Assembly: GCF_027019125.1 (NCBI RefSeq)
Contig: NZ_JALUXE010000027.1
Location: 558,001 to 622,000, forward strand
DNA length: 64,000 nucleotides
Direction: 5' to 3'
Source of the DNA: Roseovarius sp.
GTDB taxonomy: Bacteria > Pseudomonadota > Alphaproteobacteria > Rhodobacterales > Rhodobacteraceae
Shown here: one piece after another, positions 53,467-63,498 of the stretch
Numbering within the stretch: the stretch's first letter is position 1
Layout: each line of letters begins with the position of its first letter
Position numbers and translations under genes: made by a program
The notes under the pieces: model-generated
Database searches by the model: none
What the model saw: the letters and a program-made list of their open reading frames with translations, nothing else
What the model was told of the DNA's origin: nothing

Positions 53467-53533
53467 GTGATCTGTCATGGGACAGTTACTTTGGCCCATT
53501 AGACATCCCGTCATCGAGCGCTACATATCGCAC

Positions 53534-53561
53534 TTGTCAGAGGGCAATGACGATATATAGT
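53534..53561 (+). promoter_or_regulatory. Sigma-70-like promoter for the HNH gene
   Basis: A TTGTCA -35 box and a TATAGT -10 box are separated by 16 bp, 76 bp upstream of the HNH start. The match to the housekeeping consensus is good. It lies between the ABC exporter stop and the HNH gene, so the HNH-murD group may have its own transcript. Confidence 0.5.
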
Positions 53562-53636
53562 GGACTCAGGACGGGGTCAGGTGCCCGCTCTGGCACCTGC
53601 GCCCCTGACGACCGGGGTGAAAGGACAGTCAGTCAG

Positions 53637-54221
53637 ATGGACGGCGATTTCAGGACCGAATTCGTAAGAGAGCCTGCCTCTTTGAGGCATTTTCCAGCAC
53701 TTGTGCTGAACGCGGATTATCGCCCGCTCTCCTATTACCCGCTGTCGCTTTGGACGTGGCAAGAGGCGGTCAAGGCGGCCTGGTCTGATCGGGTGGATAT
53801 CGTCGCCGAATACGATCACTGGGTCCGAAGCCCGAGTACGGTGATCCGCATACCTTCGGTCATCGTGTTGAAAGATTACGTAAAACCTCAAAAGCGCGTG
53901 GCCTTCACGCGCTTTAATTTATTTCTGCGCGACGAATTCATGTGTCAATATTGCGGCTCCAAGGGCGATTTGACCTTTGACCATGTGGTGCCGCGCGCGT
54001 CGGGCGGGGTCACGAGCTGGGAAAATGTCGTGGCGGCCTGTAGTCCGTGCAACCTGCGTAAAGGTTCCAAAAGCCTGCGCCAATCGGGCCTGAGCCTGCG
54101 CAAACCGCCACGTATGCCGGGCGCAGAGCAATTGCGCAATCAAGGGCGCAAATTTCCCCCGAACCATCTGCACGACAGCTGGCTCGATTATCTCTATTGG
54201 GATGCCGAACTCGAAGCTTGA
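53637..54221 (+). CDS. HNH endonuclease domain protein
   Basis: 194 residues from ATG 53637; upstream extension was rejected. The C-terminal half holds a zinc-bound HNH domain: [20 protein letters not shown], then [17 protein letters not shown] and RKGSK. The N-terminal ~90 residues ([17 protein letters not shown]) are typical of the HNH family found in most alphaproteobacteria, a housekeeping protein of unclear role. It is not linked to a methylase or mobile element. A good promoter precedes it, and murD follows at 104 bp. Confidence 0.88.
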   Translation: MDGDFRTEFVREPASLRHFPALVLNADYRPLSYYPLSLWTWQEAVKAAWSDRVDIVAEYDHWVRSPSTVIRIPSVIVLKDYVKPQKRVAFTRFNLFLRDEFMCQYCGSKGDLTFDHVVPRASGGVTSWENVVAACSPCNLRKGSKSLRQSGLSLRKPPRMPGAEQLRNQGRKFPPNHLHDSWLDYLYWDAELEA

Positions 54222-54325
54222 GCGGGCTTCCTTGCCTGCGGGCCGACGCTTGCATCTTGCCCCGGTCCCGGCGCAAATACGCGGACATGGGCGAGAAGGG
54301 GCGCAACAGCCCCGGGGGGAGAAGA

Positions 54326-55735
54326 ATGATTCCGGTCAGAGGATATGCGGGCGCCAAGGTCGCTGTGTTGGGGCTGGGCCGCTCGGGCCTTTCGGCGGCG
54401 CGGGCCCTGCGCGCGGGCGGGGCCGAGGTATTGGCCTGGGACGATAGCGAAACGGCGCGCGCTGCGGCCGAAACCGAGGGATTTGCGACCGTTGATCTGG
54501 CGCGCGCAGGGGCCTTTGACGGGGTCGCCACTCTCATTGTCAGCCCTGGCATCCCGCATCTTTATCCCGTTCCCAACCGCGTGATCGCCGCAGCTCTGGA
54601 CGCGGGCGTTCCGGTGGATAATGACATCGGCCTCTTTTTTCGCTCACTCGCCACAGACGATTGGGATGAGTTCGACGTGACCCCCAAGGTGATTGCCGTC
54701 ACCGGCAGCAACGGCAAATCGACCACCTCCGCCCTTATTCACCATGTCTTGCGCGAGGCGGGGCGCGCGGCGCAGCTTGCGGGCAATATCGGTCGTGGCG
54801 TGCTCGACATCGACCCGCCCGAGGATGGCGGCGTCGTCGTTCTGGAACTGAGCAGCTATCAGACCGATCTGGCCCGAGCGCTGACTCCCGATGTGGCGGT
54901 CTTTACCAACCTTTCGCCCGACCATCTTGATCGTCACGCTGGCCTGGGGGGGTATTTTGCCGCCAAGCGCAGGCTGTTCGCAGAAGGCGGGCCAGACCGG
55001 GCCGTGATCGGCGTGGACGAGGCCGAGGGGCTCTATCTGGCGGGGCAGATGGCCGAGGGGCCCAATGATGACAGGGTGATCCGCATTTCGGTGGATCGCA
55101 AGCTGACCGGCTTTGGCTGGTCGGTCTTTGCGCGCAAGGGGTTCCTCAGCGAATATCGTCATGGACGTCAGGTGGGGTCCATCGACCTGCGCGGGGTCAA
55201 GGGGCTTCCGGGATCGCACAATCATCAGAATGCCTGCGCCGCCTATGCCGCTTGCCGCACTCTGGGTTTGGCCCCGCGCGTCATCGAGGCGGGATTTCAC
55301 AGCTATGCCGGTCTGCCGCACCGCAGTCAGCGCGTGGCGGAAAAGGATGGCGTCATCTTTGTGAATGACAGCAAGGCCACGAATGTCGACAGCGCGCTCA
55401 AGGCGCTGTTGGCTTTCGACAAAATCCGCTGGATCTGCGGCGGGCTGGAAAAGGACGGTGGATTGGCCGGGCTAGCCCCCGGCCTTGGGCATGTGCGCCG
55501 GGCCTATGTGATCGGACGCGAAGCGGCGCAGTTTGCCATCGGGTTGGGGGATGTGGATACGGAGGTGTGCACCACGATGTCAGAGGCGGTGGCCCGTGCG
55601 ATGCGCGACGCAGAGCCGGGGGATGTGGTGTTGTTGGCCCCGGCGGCGGCAAGTTTCGACCAATACGACAACTTTGAAAAGCGCGGCGAGGATTTCATGG
55701 CGCAGGTGCGGGCGCAGCTTGGTGTGGGGGCATGA
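54326..55735 (+). CDS. murD: UDP-N-acetylmuramoyl-L-alanine:D-glutamate ligase
   Basis: 469 residues from ATG 54326 with GGGGGAGA upstream; a longer frame overlapping the HNH gene was rejected. The N-terminal Rossmann-like [17 protein letters not shown], the Mur ligase ATP loop [18 protein letters not shown] (about 121-138), [11 protein letters not shown], and [17 protein letters not shown] confirm MurD. It adds D-glutamate in peptidoglycan synthesis. It is not beside mraY, ftsW or other dcw genes here. Its stop overlaps the VOC start. Confidence 0.93.
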   Translation: MIPVRGYAGAKVAVLGLGRSGLSAARALRAGGAEVLAWDDSETARAAAETEGFATVDLARAGAFDGVATLIVSPGIPHLYPVPNRVIAAALDAGVPVDNDIGLFFRSLATDDWDEFDVTPKVIAVTGSNGKSTTSALIHHVLREAGRAAQLAGNIGRGVLDIDPPEDGGVVVLELSSYQTDLARALTPDVAVFTNLSPDHLDRHAGLGGYFAAKRRLFAEGGPDRAVIGVDEAEGLYLAGQMAEGPNDDRVIRISVDRKLTGFGWSVFARKGFLSEYRHGRQVGSIDLRGVKGLPGSHNHQNACAAYAACRTLGLAPRVIEAGFHSYAGLPHRSQRVAEKDGVIFVNDSKATNVDSALKALLAFDKIRWICGGLEKDGGLAGLAPGLGHVRRAYVIGREAAQFAIGLGDVDTEVCTTMSEAVARAMRDAEPGDVVLLAPAAASFDQYDNFEKRGEDFMAQVRAQLGVGA

Positions 55736-56343
55736 TGCGGCTCGACCATCTGGCGGTCGCGGCAGAGAGCCTCGAGGCAGGGCAGGCGCATGTCGAGGCG
55801 GCGCTTGGACTGCACTTGCAGCCCGGTGGCCAACATCCGCATTTCGGCACGCATAACCTCCTCCTCGGACTGGAAGATGGCCTCTATCTCGAGGTGATCG
55901 CGGTTGACCCGGGCGCTCCGGCCCCCGCGTATCCGCGCTGGTTCGATTTGGATCGGTTCTCTGGTGAACCTCGCCTGCGTACCTGGATTTGCGCGGTCGA
56001 TGATCTGGATGCGGCCCTCTTGCGGCATCCGGGTGCGGGGCAGGCGGTGGACTTGGCACGAGGCGATCTGCGGTGGCGGATGGCGGTTCCGGGGTCCGGC
56101 GTGCTCCCGATGGACAATCTCTTTCCGGCATTGATCGAGTGGCAGGGTGCGGCGCATCCCGCGGCGCGACTTGCGCCCTCCGGCGCGCGGTTGTCGCGGC
56201 TGGTGGTCTCGCATCCAGAGGCCGCCGCCCTGAAGGCCATGGTCGGGCCGGAGTTGCAGGATGCGCGCGTAGCTTTCGAGACCGGTCAAACGGGTCTGCG
56301 TGCCGAATTTGAAACGCCTCATGGGCTCAGGGTGATCGAATGA
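55732..56343 (+). CDS. VOC/glyoxalase-like protein
   Basis: 203 residues from ATG 55732, overlapping the murD stop (ATGATG; ATG 55735 is equally possible). [42 protein letters not shown], and [13 protein letters not shown] fit the glyoxalase-like domain superfamily. The reaction is unknown. It is part of a run murD-VOC-GNAT with ATGA-type overlaps, so it is co-translated with them. Confidence 0.8.
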   Translation: MMRLDHLAVAAESLEAGQAHVEAALGLHLQPGGQHPHFGTHNLLLGLEDGLYLEVIAVDPGAPAPAYPRWFDLDRFSGEPRLRTWICAVDDLDAALLRHPGAGQAVDLARGDLRWRMAVPGSGVLPMDNLFPALIEWQGAAHPAARLAPSGARLSRLVVSHPEAAALKAMVGPELQDARVAFETGQTGLRAEFETPHGLRVIE

Positions 56344-56819
56344 TCCTTAGACAAGCAGAGCCGCGCGATATTCCCCAGATCCTTGCCTTCTGGAACCCGC
56401 TCATTCGCGACACTTCCGTCACCTTTACCACGGTGGAAAAGACGCCCGAGGCCCTGGCGGCGGACATGGCCGCGCGTGGTGCGGCGTTTCAGGTGGCAGA
56501 GAAGGCGGGCAAGGTGCTGGGATTTGCCAGCTACGGCGCGTTCCGGTCGGGGCCGGGCTATGCACACACCGCTGAGCACACGGTCATTCTGACCCCCGAG
56601 GCGCACGGTCAAGGCATTGGGCGGGCGTTGATGACGCGACTGGAGGAGGTGGCGCGCGCGGCGGATATGCATGTGCTGGTCGCGGGCGTCAGCGGCGAAA
56701 ACCTGGGCGCTATCGCCTTTCACCGTGCCATAGGATTTGCCGAAGTGGCACGCATGCCCGAGGTAGGGCGAAAATTCGGGCGCTGGATGGATTTGGTGCT
56801 TTTGCAGAAAATCCTGTGA
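56340..56819 (+). CDS. GNAT N-acetyltransferase, phosphinothricin acetyltransferase-like
   Basis: 159 residues from ATG 56340, overlapping the VOC stop. The GNAT fold is clear from [39 protein letters not shown] (acetyl-CoA loop) and FHRAIGFAEVARMPEVGRKF. It resembles PAT/bar-type acetyltransferases, which act on small amines such as phosphinothricin or methionine sulfoximine. No resistance is implied. Confidence 0.88.
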   Translation: MILRQAEPRDIPQILAFWNPLIRDTSVTFTTVEKTPEALAADMAARGAAFQVAEKAGKVLGFASYGAFRSGPGYAHTAEHTVILTPEAHGQGIGRALMTRLEEVARAADMHVLVAGVSGENLGAIAFHRAIGFAEVARMPEVGRKFGRWMDLVLLQKIL

Positions 56820-56864
56820 CGGTTTGCACTGACAGGGGCCGGGAATGGGTCTAGGGTAACGCCC

Positions 56865-57563
56865 ATGTCGATTTGGGTCCGGATCTCCGAAGCCTTGTCA
56901 GCCCTTGCCAATGGCGAAGGGCTGAGTGCTGTTTTCGACCGCCTGCGCACGCCTCCCGAACGTAGCGTGGCCTTTACGATCGCAGTAATCGCGCTCTCGG
57001 CCAAGATGGCCAAGGCGGATGGCAAGGTCACGCGCGATGAGGTCACGGCCTTTCGCGAGGTGTTCCAGATCGCCGAGGCGGATGAGAGCGATGCCGCCCG
57101 CGTGTTCAACCTTGCACGGCAGGATGTGGCGGGGTTCGAAGAGTACGCACGGCGCATTGCGCGGATGTTCGAGGGCCAGCCGGGCACGCTCTGCGATCTG
57201 ATGGAAGGGCTGTTTCACATTGCCATGGCCGATGGGGTTTATCACGCCAAGGAGGATGAATTCCTTGCGCGTGTCGCCGATATCTTCGGTCTGACAAGTG
57301 CGTCCTTTCGTGCGCTGCGGACGCGGTTCGTGCCGGATGCCACGCCCGATCCCTGGTCCGTGCTGGGCGTGACCCCGGAGATGCCGATGGAAGAGGTGCG
57401 CAAGGCCTGGCGTGACCTCGTGCGCGAGAGCCACCCGGACCGCATGCAGGCCCGCGGGGTGCCGCCAGAGGCGATCCGTTTGGCAGAGCGGCGGCTGGTG
57501 GACATCAACCGCGCCTGGGAGGAGATCAGCGAGGCGCGCGCCCATGCGGATCGCCACCTATAA
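56865..57563 (+). CDS. TerB-like/J-domain protein (DjlA-type)
   Basis: 232 residues. A TerB-like helical domain (about 40-150, IAVIALSAKMAKADGKVT and LMEGLFHIAMADGVYHAKEDEFL) is followed by a C-terminal J domain (about 165-232, DPWSVLGVTPEMPMEEVRKAWR with the HPD tripeptide in ESHPDRMQARG). Unlike E. coli DjlA there is no N-terminal membrane anchor. It probably stimulates DnaK. The EEP gene starts within its last 20 bp. Confidence 0.9.
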   Translation: MSIWVRISEALSALANGEGLSAVFDRLRTPPERSVAFTIAVIALSAKMAKADGKVTRDEVTAFREVFQIAEADESDAARVFNLARQDVAGFEEYARRIARMFEGQPGTLCDLMEGLFHIAMADGVYHAKEDEFLARVADIFGLTSASFRALRTRFVPDATPDPWSVLGVTPEMPMEEVRKAWRDLVRESHPDRMQARGVPPEAIRLAERRLVDINRAWEEISEARAHADRHL

Positions 57564-58569
57564 CGTCGAATGGTTCAACGCGCTGTTTGACGATCAGGGG
57601 CAACCCCATGACGACGGCGCATGGTCCGCGCGCTACAATGTGACACGCTCGGACCAGCTTGCAGCACTCGGGATCGTATTCACCGCACTGAATGCCGATG
57701 CGGTGCTGGTGGTCGAGGCCCCCGACGACAATGGCCGCCGCAGTACGGTCAAGGCGTTGGAAAATTTCGCAAAACTCATGCAGATTCGGGCGCGACGGGC
57801 CCTGATCGGCTTTGCCAATGAAACGCAACAGGAACTGGCGCTGCTCTATGATCCGGATGTTCTGAGCGCGCGGCATGATCCGCAGGGGGCGGTCGCGGGG
57901 GGCGGGGACGGGCCCCCGCGTTTTGATGGGGTGTTCCGCATCGACCTTGACATTGATGACCGTGCGGACCGTGTGACTTTTTCCAAACCCCCGCTTGAGT
58001 TGGAGCTGACCACCCGATCAGGCCAGATGTTGCGGCTGATCGGGGCGCATCTCAAATCCAAGGCCCCGCATGGGGCCATGGGCCGCGACGAAGCCATCCG
58101 CATTGGCATCACCAATCGCCGCAAACAATTGGCACAAGCCGTCTGGCTCCGGCAACGGATCGAGACTCATCTGGCGGCATCGGACCCTCTGGTCGTGCTG
58201 GGGGACCTGAACGACGGTCCGGGGCTGGATGAATACGAGCATCTCTTCGGTCGCTCATCGGTCGAGATCATCATGGGAGAAGGGCAGGACACCGCCTCTG
58301 CGCTCTATGATCCGCATGCACGCGGGGCGCTGCTGCGGCGCTTTGGGGTGGTCCATACTTCGGCGCGGTTCTATCTGCGTGACCAGCGGCGGTATATGCA
58401 GGCGCTGCTGGATTATATCCTGATCTCGCCGGACCTCATGGCGCGTCGCCCAGCCTGGCGCATCTGGCATCCGTTTGACGATCCGGTCTGCTGGGACAAC
58501 AAAGAGTTGCGTGAGGCGCTGCTCGTCGCTTCAGACCATTTCCCGGTCAGTCTCGATGTCGAACTGTGA
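57544..58569 (+). CDS. Endonuclease/exonuclease/phosphatase-fold protein
   Basis: 341 residues from ATG 57544, overlapping the J-domain gene by 20 bp; the longer frame upstream is not used. The fold is seen from MRIATYNVEWFNALFDD, VVEAPDDNGR (catalytic Glu), LIGAHLKSKAP, VLGDLNDGPGLDE and VASDHFPVSLDV. No signal peptide. It may be a DNase, phosphodiesterase or sphingomyelinase-like phosphatase; the substrate cannot be set. Co-translated with the J-domain gene. Confidence 0.85.
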   Translation: MRIATYNVEWFNALFDDQGQPHDDGAWSARYNVTRSDQLAALGIVFTALNADAVLVVEAPDDNGRRSTVKALENFAKLMQIRARRALIGFANETQQELALLYDPDVLSARHDPQGAVAGGGDGPPRFDGVFRIDLDIDDRADRVTFSKPPLELELTTRSGQMLRLIGAHLKSKAPHGAMGRDEAIRIGITNRRKQLAQAVWLRQRIETHLAASDPLVVLGDLNDGPGLDEYEHLFGRSSVEIIMGEGQDTASALYDPHARGALLRRFGVVHTSARFYLRDQRRYMQALLDYILISPDLMARRPAWRIWHPFDDPVCWDNKELREALLVASDHFPVSLDVEL

Positions 58570-58606
58570 TCTTAAAATCGTCACTCGGAGCGATTATATA
58601 TACCCC

Positions 58607-58987
58607 ATGACACCGATGCACCTGATCCGAACCGTCTGTTTGTTGTCCGCGCTTGTCGCGTCCCCCCTTGCCGCGCAGGACGTGACGGAAGAGGAGCAGG
58701 GCCGATCCCTCATGGAAGAGGGCGCGCGCCTCTTTTTTGAAGGGATACAGCGCGAGATGGGGCCGGCGCTTGAGGGGCTTCGCGACCGCGCCCAGGAAAT
58801 GGAGCCCGCGCTGCGCCAGTTTGTCGAGGAAATGGGTCCGGCGCTGCGCGACCTGATGAGTGAGATTGGTGATCTCAGCGCCTATCACGCGCCCGAAGTT
58901 CTGCCGAACGGCGATATCCTGTTACGACGCAAGACACCGCAAGAGATGCAGGAAAACCCTTTGCCAGATGGTGAAATCGAGCTTTGA
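58607..58987 (+). CDS. Small secreted repeat protein
   Basis: 126 residues from ATG 58607 (ATG 58616 also possible). The signal peptide LIRTVCLLSALVASPLAAQ is cleaved after AAQ or nearby. The mature part has a repeated motif (EMGPALEGLRD, EMEPALRQFVE, EMGPALRDLMS) at an 11-16 residue interval, forming amphipathic helices, then a beta-rich tail (PEVLPNGDILLRRKTP). Similar proteins occur in relatives and are often misnamed. Function unknown; it may bind membrane surfaces. Confidence 0.72.
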   Translation: MTPMHLIRTVCLLSALVASPLAAQDVTEEEQGRSLMEEGARLFFEGIQREMGPALEGLRDRAQEMEPALRQFVEEMGPALRDLMSEIGDLSAYHAPEVLPNGDILLRRKTPQEMQENPLPDGEIEL

Positions 58988-59001
58988 GCGTCACCGCGCC
59001 G

Positions 59002-60546
59002 TTAATTTGGCGTCTTGATCACGATCCGTGCCGAGAGGGTTGTGGCGAGTGAGGCAAAACGCGCCTGCGCAACCTCGCCAAAGAGGGGGGCCGCCTCTTC
59101 TGACAGCCGCAATTCCAGCACCTTCTTTTGCGGGAACCATCGCAATTCCCCAAGATGCGCATTGCGCTTGAGCCAGAGCATTGCGGCAAAGCGCATGGCC
59201 TTGCCCAGAACCTCGGCCTCGTGACGGTCCTTTTCGCTCAGCAACCCGTCCAGATCGGCAAAACGGCTGCCTTCTCGCTTGTTCGAATAGCGGTGCAGCA
59301 GCGCGAGACCCAAATACACCCGCTCTGAATGTTTGAGTCCGCCCAGATTGGCGCGGGTGGCGTTATCAAAACAGACCTCAGCCCGGTAATCGGGATGGGC
59401 GCGCCAGCTGACATCATGCAAGAGGCAGGCGGCACGGATCAGGCGGCGGCGTTCGGGTTTGGCGGATTTGAAGAGTGGCAGGATGAAATGATAGATTACC
59501 TTGCCAAATCCGGGCAGGCGCGCGTCCTTTTGCTCGGCAAAACGGCAGGCTTCGATCAGCGGGTCGCGGTCGCGCAGCATCTGCGGCATCTGCTCGTAAA
59601 GCAGACCCTCGCGGATGCCATAGCTCGATACCGCGATGTCATGTGGTTTGAAGGTCTTGATCAGCTCGCCCAAAACCTCGGCCGCCTGCGGCACAAGCTC
59701 GATCCGCGCCATGGACACGCCAGATTGCGCGCGCAGCGTTTCGGCGTCGAGTTTCTCGATATACTTGATGGTGGCGCGCACGTCAGCCGGGGTCATGCGG
59801 TATTCGTGCAGCACATGCAGCGGGTATTTGCGCCGCACCATGTCGATCCGGGCGATCGCCCGCCACGATCCCCCGACCAAAAAGAGGCGGTTGTTCTGCT
59901 CGCCCAGTTCGGCGCGCATGTCGTTCAGGACCTGGCGGATATAGGCGCGGCGTTCCTTCTTGCTGCCGGTCATGTCGCGCAGCTTGAGCGGGCCAAGCTG
60001 GGATGAAACCCGCGCACCCACCGTGCCGCCGTTGATTTCGGCCAGTTCCATGGACGAACCGCCGATGTCGCAGACAAGGCCATAAGAGCCGGGCCATCCC
60101 AACAGCACCCCTTGCGCTGACAGCCGCGCCTCTTCGCGCCCGTCGATCACCCAGAGTTTGAGCCCGGTTTCGCGTTCGATATCGGCACAGAACTCCGCGC
60201 CATCGCTGGCCTCTCGCACGGCGGCGGTGGCGACGAGGACCAGCGGGCCGGTATCCATACCCTCGGCCAGCATCTTGAACCGCTTGAGCGCTTCGAGCGC
60301 GCGCTTGCGCCCGGTCGGGTTCAGGCGGCCGCTCTCGGACATGCCAGCCCCGAGGCCGCACATGATCTTTTCGTTGTAGAAATAGGCAGGGCTGCGCGCC
60401 GCTCCGTCAAAGACCACAAGGCGCACCGAATTGGAACCGACATCAACCACGCCCACACGGCTGAGCGCGCGGGCGGTGGGGCTATCGAACAGGGGACGGC
60501 CAAAGGGGCCGCCGTCGGGTTCTCTTGGATCGTTGGTGCCGTCCAT
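59002..60546 (-). CDS. ppx: Exopolyphosphatase/guanosine pentaphosphatase family (Ppx/GppA)
   Basis: 514 residues from ATG 60546, after GGGACGG; starts at 60567 or a TTG at 60600 are alternatives. The ASKHA fold motifs are VVDVGSNSVRLVVFDG, VATAAVREASDGAEF, and CDIGGSSMELAEI. A C-terminal HD-like helical domain follows (LLHDVSWRAHPDYR). It degrades polyphosphate or pppGpp. It is immediately downstream of ppk on the same strand. Confidence 0.93.
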   Translation of the reverse strand: MDGTNDPREPDGGPFGRPLFDSPTARALSRVGVVDVGSNSVRLVVFDGAARSPAYFYNEKIMCGLGAGMSESGRLNPTGRKRALEALKRFKMLAEGMDTGPLVLVATAAVREASDGAEFCADIERETGLKLWVIDGREEARLSAQGVLLGWPGSYGLVCDIGGSSMELAEINGGTVGARVSSQLGPLKLRDMTGSKKERRAYIRQVLNDMRAELGEQNNRLFLVGGSWRAIARIDMVRRKYPLHVLHEYRMTPADVRATIKYIEKLDAETLRAQSGVSMARIELVPQAAEVLGELIKTFKPHDIAVSSYGIREGLLYEQMPQMLRDRDPLIEACRFAEQKDARLPGFGKVIYHFILPLFKSAKPERRRLIRAACLLHDVSWRAHPDYRAEVCFDNATRANLGGLKHSERVYLGLALLHRYSNKREGSRFADLDGLLSEKDRHEAEVLGKAMRFAAMLWLKRNAHLGELRWFPQKKVLELRLSEEAAPLFGEVAQARFASLATTLSARIVIKTPN

Positions 60547-60596
60547 GTCCGTCCCAGTCTTTCGCATACTCTCTATGCGGCACGGGCGCGCGTGGG

Positions 60597-62771
60597 TCAA
60601 TCCTCGGTATGGGTCAGTTTGGGCACATCCGAAGCCCCGGCTGAGCCCCGCCCCGAGAGCGATGGGTTTTCCATGAAAAAGCGGTGACAGTTAAACGCGA
60701 ACATGCCCTCGATCGCGGGCGGGCGGCTAAAGCTGCCATCGGGGGCCATCACCCAGCTTTGGGCAACGTCTGCCATGTTGGCGGCCATGACCTGGCTGAC
60801 GATCTGCGCCTTGACGGTGGGATTTTCGATTTCGACAAGCGTTTCAACCCGGCGGTTGAGGTTGCGGCCCATCCAGTCGGCCGAAGAGATGAAGACGCGC
60901 GCCTTTTTCGAGGGTAACCCTGCGCCATTGCCGAAACACACGATGCGAGAGTGTTCCAGAAAACGACCAATGATGGATTTCACGCGGATGTTGCTCGACA
61001 ATCCCTTGATGCCGGGCCGCAATCCGCAAATCCCGCGCACAACGAGGTCGATCTTGACCCCTGCTTCTGACGCGGCATAGAGCGCGTCGATGATGTTGGG
61101 CTCGATCAGCGAGTTCATCTTGGCCCAGATTGCCGCCGGTTTGCCGGCGCGCGCATGCTCTGCCTCACGCTCGATCAGCTCCAGCAGGCGGGGCTTGAGC
61201 GACTTGGGCGAAATGGCAAGGTTTTCAAGCCCCTCGGGTTCGGCATAGCCCGACAGGTAATTGAACACCTTGGTCGCGTCTCGTCCGAGCTTGGTATCGC
61301 AGGTGAAAAAGCTGAGGTCCGTGTAGATACGCGCAGTGATCGGGTGATAATTGCCGGTGCCATAATGGGTATAAGTCACCAGGTTATCACCTTCACGGCG
61401 CACCACGGTGGAAATCTTGGCATGGGTCTTGAGGTCAATGAAACCATAGACCACATGAGCCCCGGCCCGTTCCAGTCGCCGCGATTGCCTGATGTTCGCC
61501 GCCTCGTCGAATCGCGCCTTGAGCTCCACAAGTGCCGTGACGGATTTGCCGTCTTCCGCCGCTTCGCAGAGCGCCTCGACGATAGGAGAGTTGCGCGAGG
61601 TGCGATAGAGCGTTTGCTTGATCGCCACCACATCGGGGTCACGCGCCGCCTGCGCCAGAAACCGCACCACCATGTCGAAGGTCTCGTAGGGGTGATGCAG
61701 CAGCATGTCCTTTTGCCGGATCGCGGCGAACATGTCGCCGCCATGGTCCTGCACCCGCTCGGGCACGCGCGGGGTAAAGGGCGGCCACAGAAGATCGGGG
61801 CGCGCATCGAGCACCAGTTCCTTGAGATCGGCCAGACCGATCATGCCCTCGACCTCGACCACCTCTTCGGGAATGACGTGCAATTCCTGCATGATGACGC
61901 GGCGCAGATCCTCGGGCGCATTGGCAGAAATCTTCATCCGCACCACTTCGCCACGGCGGCGACGTTTCAGTGCCACCTCGAATTCGCGCACGAGGTCTTC
62001 GGCCTCTTCCTCGACCTCGAGATCACTGTCGCGCAGCACGCGAAAGGCGCAATGGCTCTTGTAGCGATAGCCGGGAAAGAGGCTGTGCAGATGCAGCAAG
62101 AGCAGTTCTTCGAGCGGCAGAAACCGATAGTTGCCCTCGGGCGCGGGCAGGGGGATGAAGCGCGCGATTTGCTGCGGGATCGGCAATAGGGCCTGAAGCG
62201 GTCGCTTGTCGGCCTTTCGCTCAAGTTGCAGAGCAAGGCTGTAGCCGAGGTTGGGGATGAACGGGAACGGATGCGCAGGGTCAATCGCCAAAGGCGAGAG
62301 CACGGGAAAGGTCTTGTTGAGAAAGACATCCGCCAGATAATCCCGGTCTCCTTCCTCGATAGAGGCGTGATCGAGGATCGAAATCCTCTCGGCCTCCAGC
62401 TCGCCGCGCAGGGTATTGTAGGTCTCTTGCTGAGATGCCAGCAGCTTGCGAGCATTCTCGTTGATCAGCACAAGCTGCTCTGCCGGGGACAGGCCGTCCG
62501 CCGCCGGGGTCGTATTGCCCGCCTGCGCCAATTCCCGGAGACCTGCCACGCGCACGTTATAAAATTCATCAAGATTGGTCGCTGAAATCGACAAGAACCT
62601 CAGCCGCTCCAACAGTGGAACGCGGCTGTTCTGGGCTTCTTCCAGCACTCGCCAGTTGAACCCCAGCCAACTGAGCTCACGATTAAAGAAACGCCCCGGG
62701 CCGGTCGGATCCAGATCGGGCATTTCGACGGCTTCGGGGGCGGGGTGCTTGAGGAAATCTGCTTGGGTCAT
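60597..62771 (-). CDS. ppk: Polyphosphate kinase 1
   Basis: 724 residues. PPK1 domains are in order: N-terminal ([19 protein letters not shown]), head, and the two C-terminal phospholipase D-like domains with the phosphoryl-His in [16 protein letters not shown] (about residue 450) and [34 protein letters not shown] and [13 protein letters not shown] follow. It makes polyphosphate reversibly from ATP. It is followed by ppx, so polyphosphate turnover is encoded together, and preceded by hdaA. Confidence 0.96.
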   Translation of the reverse strand: MTQADFLKHPAPEAVEMPDLDPTGPGRFFNRELSWLGFNWRVLEEAQNSRVPLLERLRFLSISATNLDEFYNVRVAGLRELAQAGNTTPAADGLSPAEQLVLINENARKLLASQQETYNTLRGELEAERISILDHASIEEGDRDYLADVFLNKTFPVLSPLAIDPAHPFPFIPNLGYSLALQLERKADKRPLQALLPIPQQIARFIPLPAPEGNYRFLPLEELLLLHLHSLFPGYRYKSHCAFRVLRDSDLEVEEEAEDLVREFEVALKRRRRGEVVRMKISANAPEDLRRVIMQELHVIPEEVVEVEGMIGLADLKELVLDARPDLLWPPFTPRVPERVQDHGGDMFAAIRQKDMLLHHPYETFDMVVRFLAQAARDPDVVAIKQTLYRTSRNSPIVEALCEAAEDGKSVTALVELKARFDEAANIRQSRRLERAGAHVVYGFIDLKTHAKISTVVRREGDNLVTYTHYGTGNYHPITARIYTDLSFFTCDTKLGRDATKVFNYLSGYAEPEGLENLAISPKSLKPRLLELIEREAEHARAGKPAAIWAKMNSLIEPNIIDALYAASEAGVKIDLVVRGICGLRPGIKGLSSNIRVKSIIGRFLEHSRIVCFGNGAGLPSKKARVFISSADWMGRNLNRRVETLVEIENPTVKAQIVSQVMAANMADVAQSWVMAPDGSFSRPPAIEGMFAFNCHRFFMENPSLSGRGSAGASDVPKLTHTED

Positions 62772-62820
62772 GGGGCGCTTATGGCGTTGAGATGTAACGG
62801 AACGGTAACGCAGCGTGGCG

Positions 62821-63498
62821 CTAACGCGCTAATTTGTCCAGCACTTGCGCGGCGAGCACTCGGGTGACTGCGCGGCCTTCCGCAAGAGCCGTGGAATCGA
62901 GCGTCGCGACCACCTCTCGTGCCATATCAAAGGATCGATCCATGCGCCGCGCGAGATAGGGAATCGTGTCTGGGCTGGGGGCAATCTGGCGGTCGGCGAA
63001 GAGCTTGGTCAGTACGGCAGCCAAGAGGGCATCATCGGGCGCGCGCAGTTGGGTCAGCATCGTGCCCTGCATGCGGCTTTGCAGATCGGGCAGGCCGAGT
63101 GACCAGAGGTTCGGCGGGCGCTCGGCCGTCAGCAAGAGGGCGTGCCCTTCGGCCAATACGAGATTGTGCAGGTGAAAGAGCGCTTCTTCGGCCTGGCGAT
63201 CACCTGCTAACTGATCGGCATCCTCAACGGCGATCGCGCCGGTCGCGAGCGTGGGAATATCGACCTGCGACAGGTCCTTGGCTGCGACGATCCGTGCGCC
63301 TGAGAGGGCGGCCCAGACATGCGCCAGATGGGTCTTGCCCGCGCCGGGAGGACCCGCAAGTATCAGCTTGCGTCCGGGCCAGCCCTGCCAGCCCTCGATC
63401 ATGGCCACCGCTTCGGCATTTGCGGGCGAGACAAAGAAATCCTCGCGCCCCAGTGCCGTACGCACCGGCAGGTCAAAGCTGAGTTGGCGCGGAGTCAT
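62821..63498 (-). CDS. hdaA: DnaA-homologous regulatory protein HdaA
   Basis: 225 residues from ATG 63498, whose ATGA overlaps the upstream gene's stop. The AAA+ Walker A is GPPGAGKTH (about 49-57), Walker B region [15 protein letters not shown], and the DnaA-like sensor parts [16 protein letters not shown]. There is no DnaA C-terminal DNA-binding domain, and QLSFDL near the start resembles a clamp-binding motif. HdaA promotes DnaA-ATP hydrolysis after replication initiation. It is followed by ppk. Confidence 0.92.
   Translation of the reverse strand: MTPRQLSFDLPVRTALGREDFFVSPANAEAVAMIEGWQGWPGRKLILAGPPGAGKTHLAHVWAALSGARIVAAKDLSQVDIPTLATGAIAVEDADQLAGDRQAEEALFHLHNLVLAEGHALLLTAERPPNLWSLGLPDLQSRMQGTMLTQLRAPDDALLAAVLTKLFADRQIAPSPDTIPYLARRMDRSFDMAREVVATLDSTALAEGRAVTRVLAAQVLDKLAR

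Noticed and set aside
53637-54221. HNH gene as part of a restriction or mobile system
   Set aside because: No methylase, recombinase or integrase is nearby; this HNH family is a conserved housekeeping gene in alphaproteobacteria.
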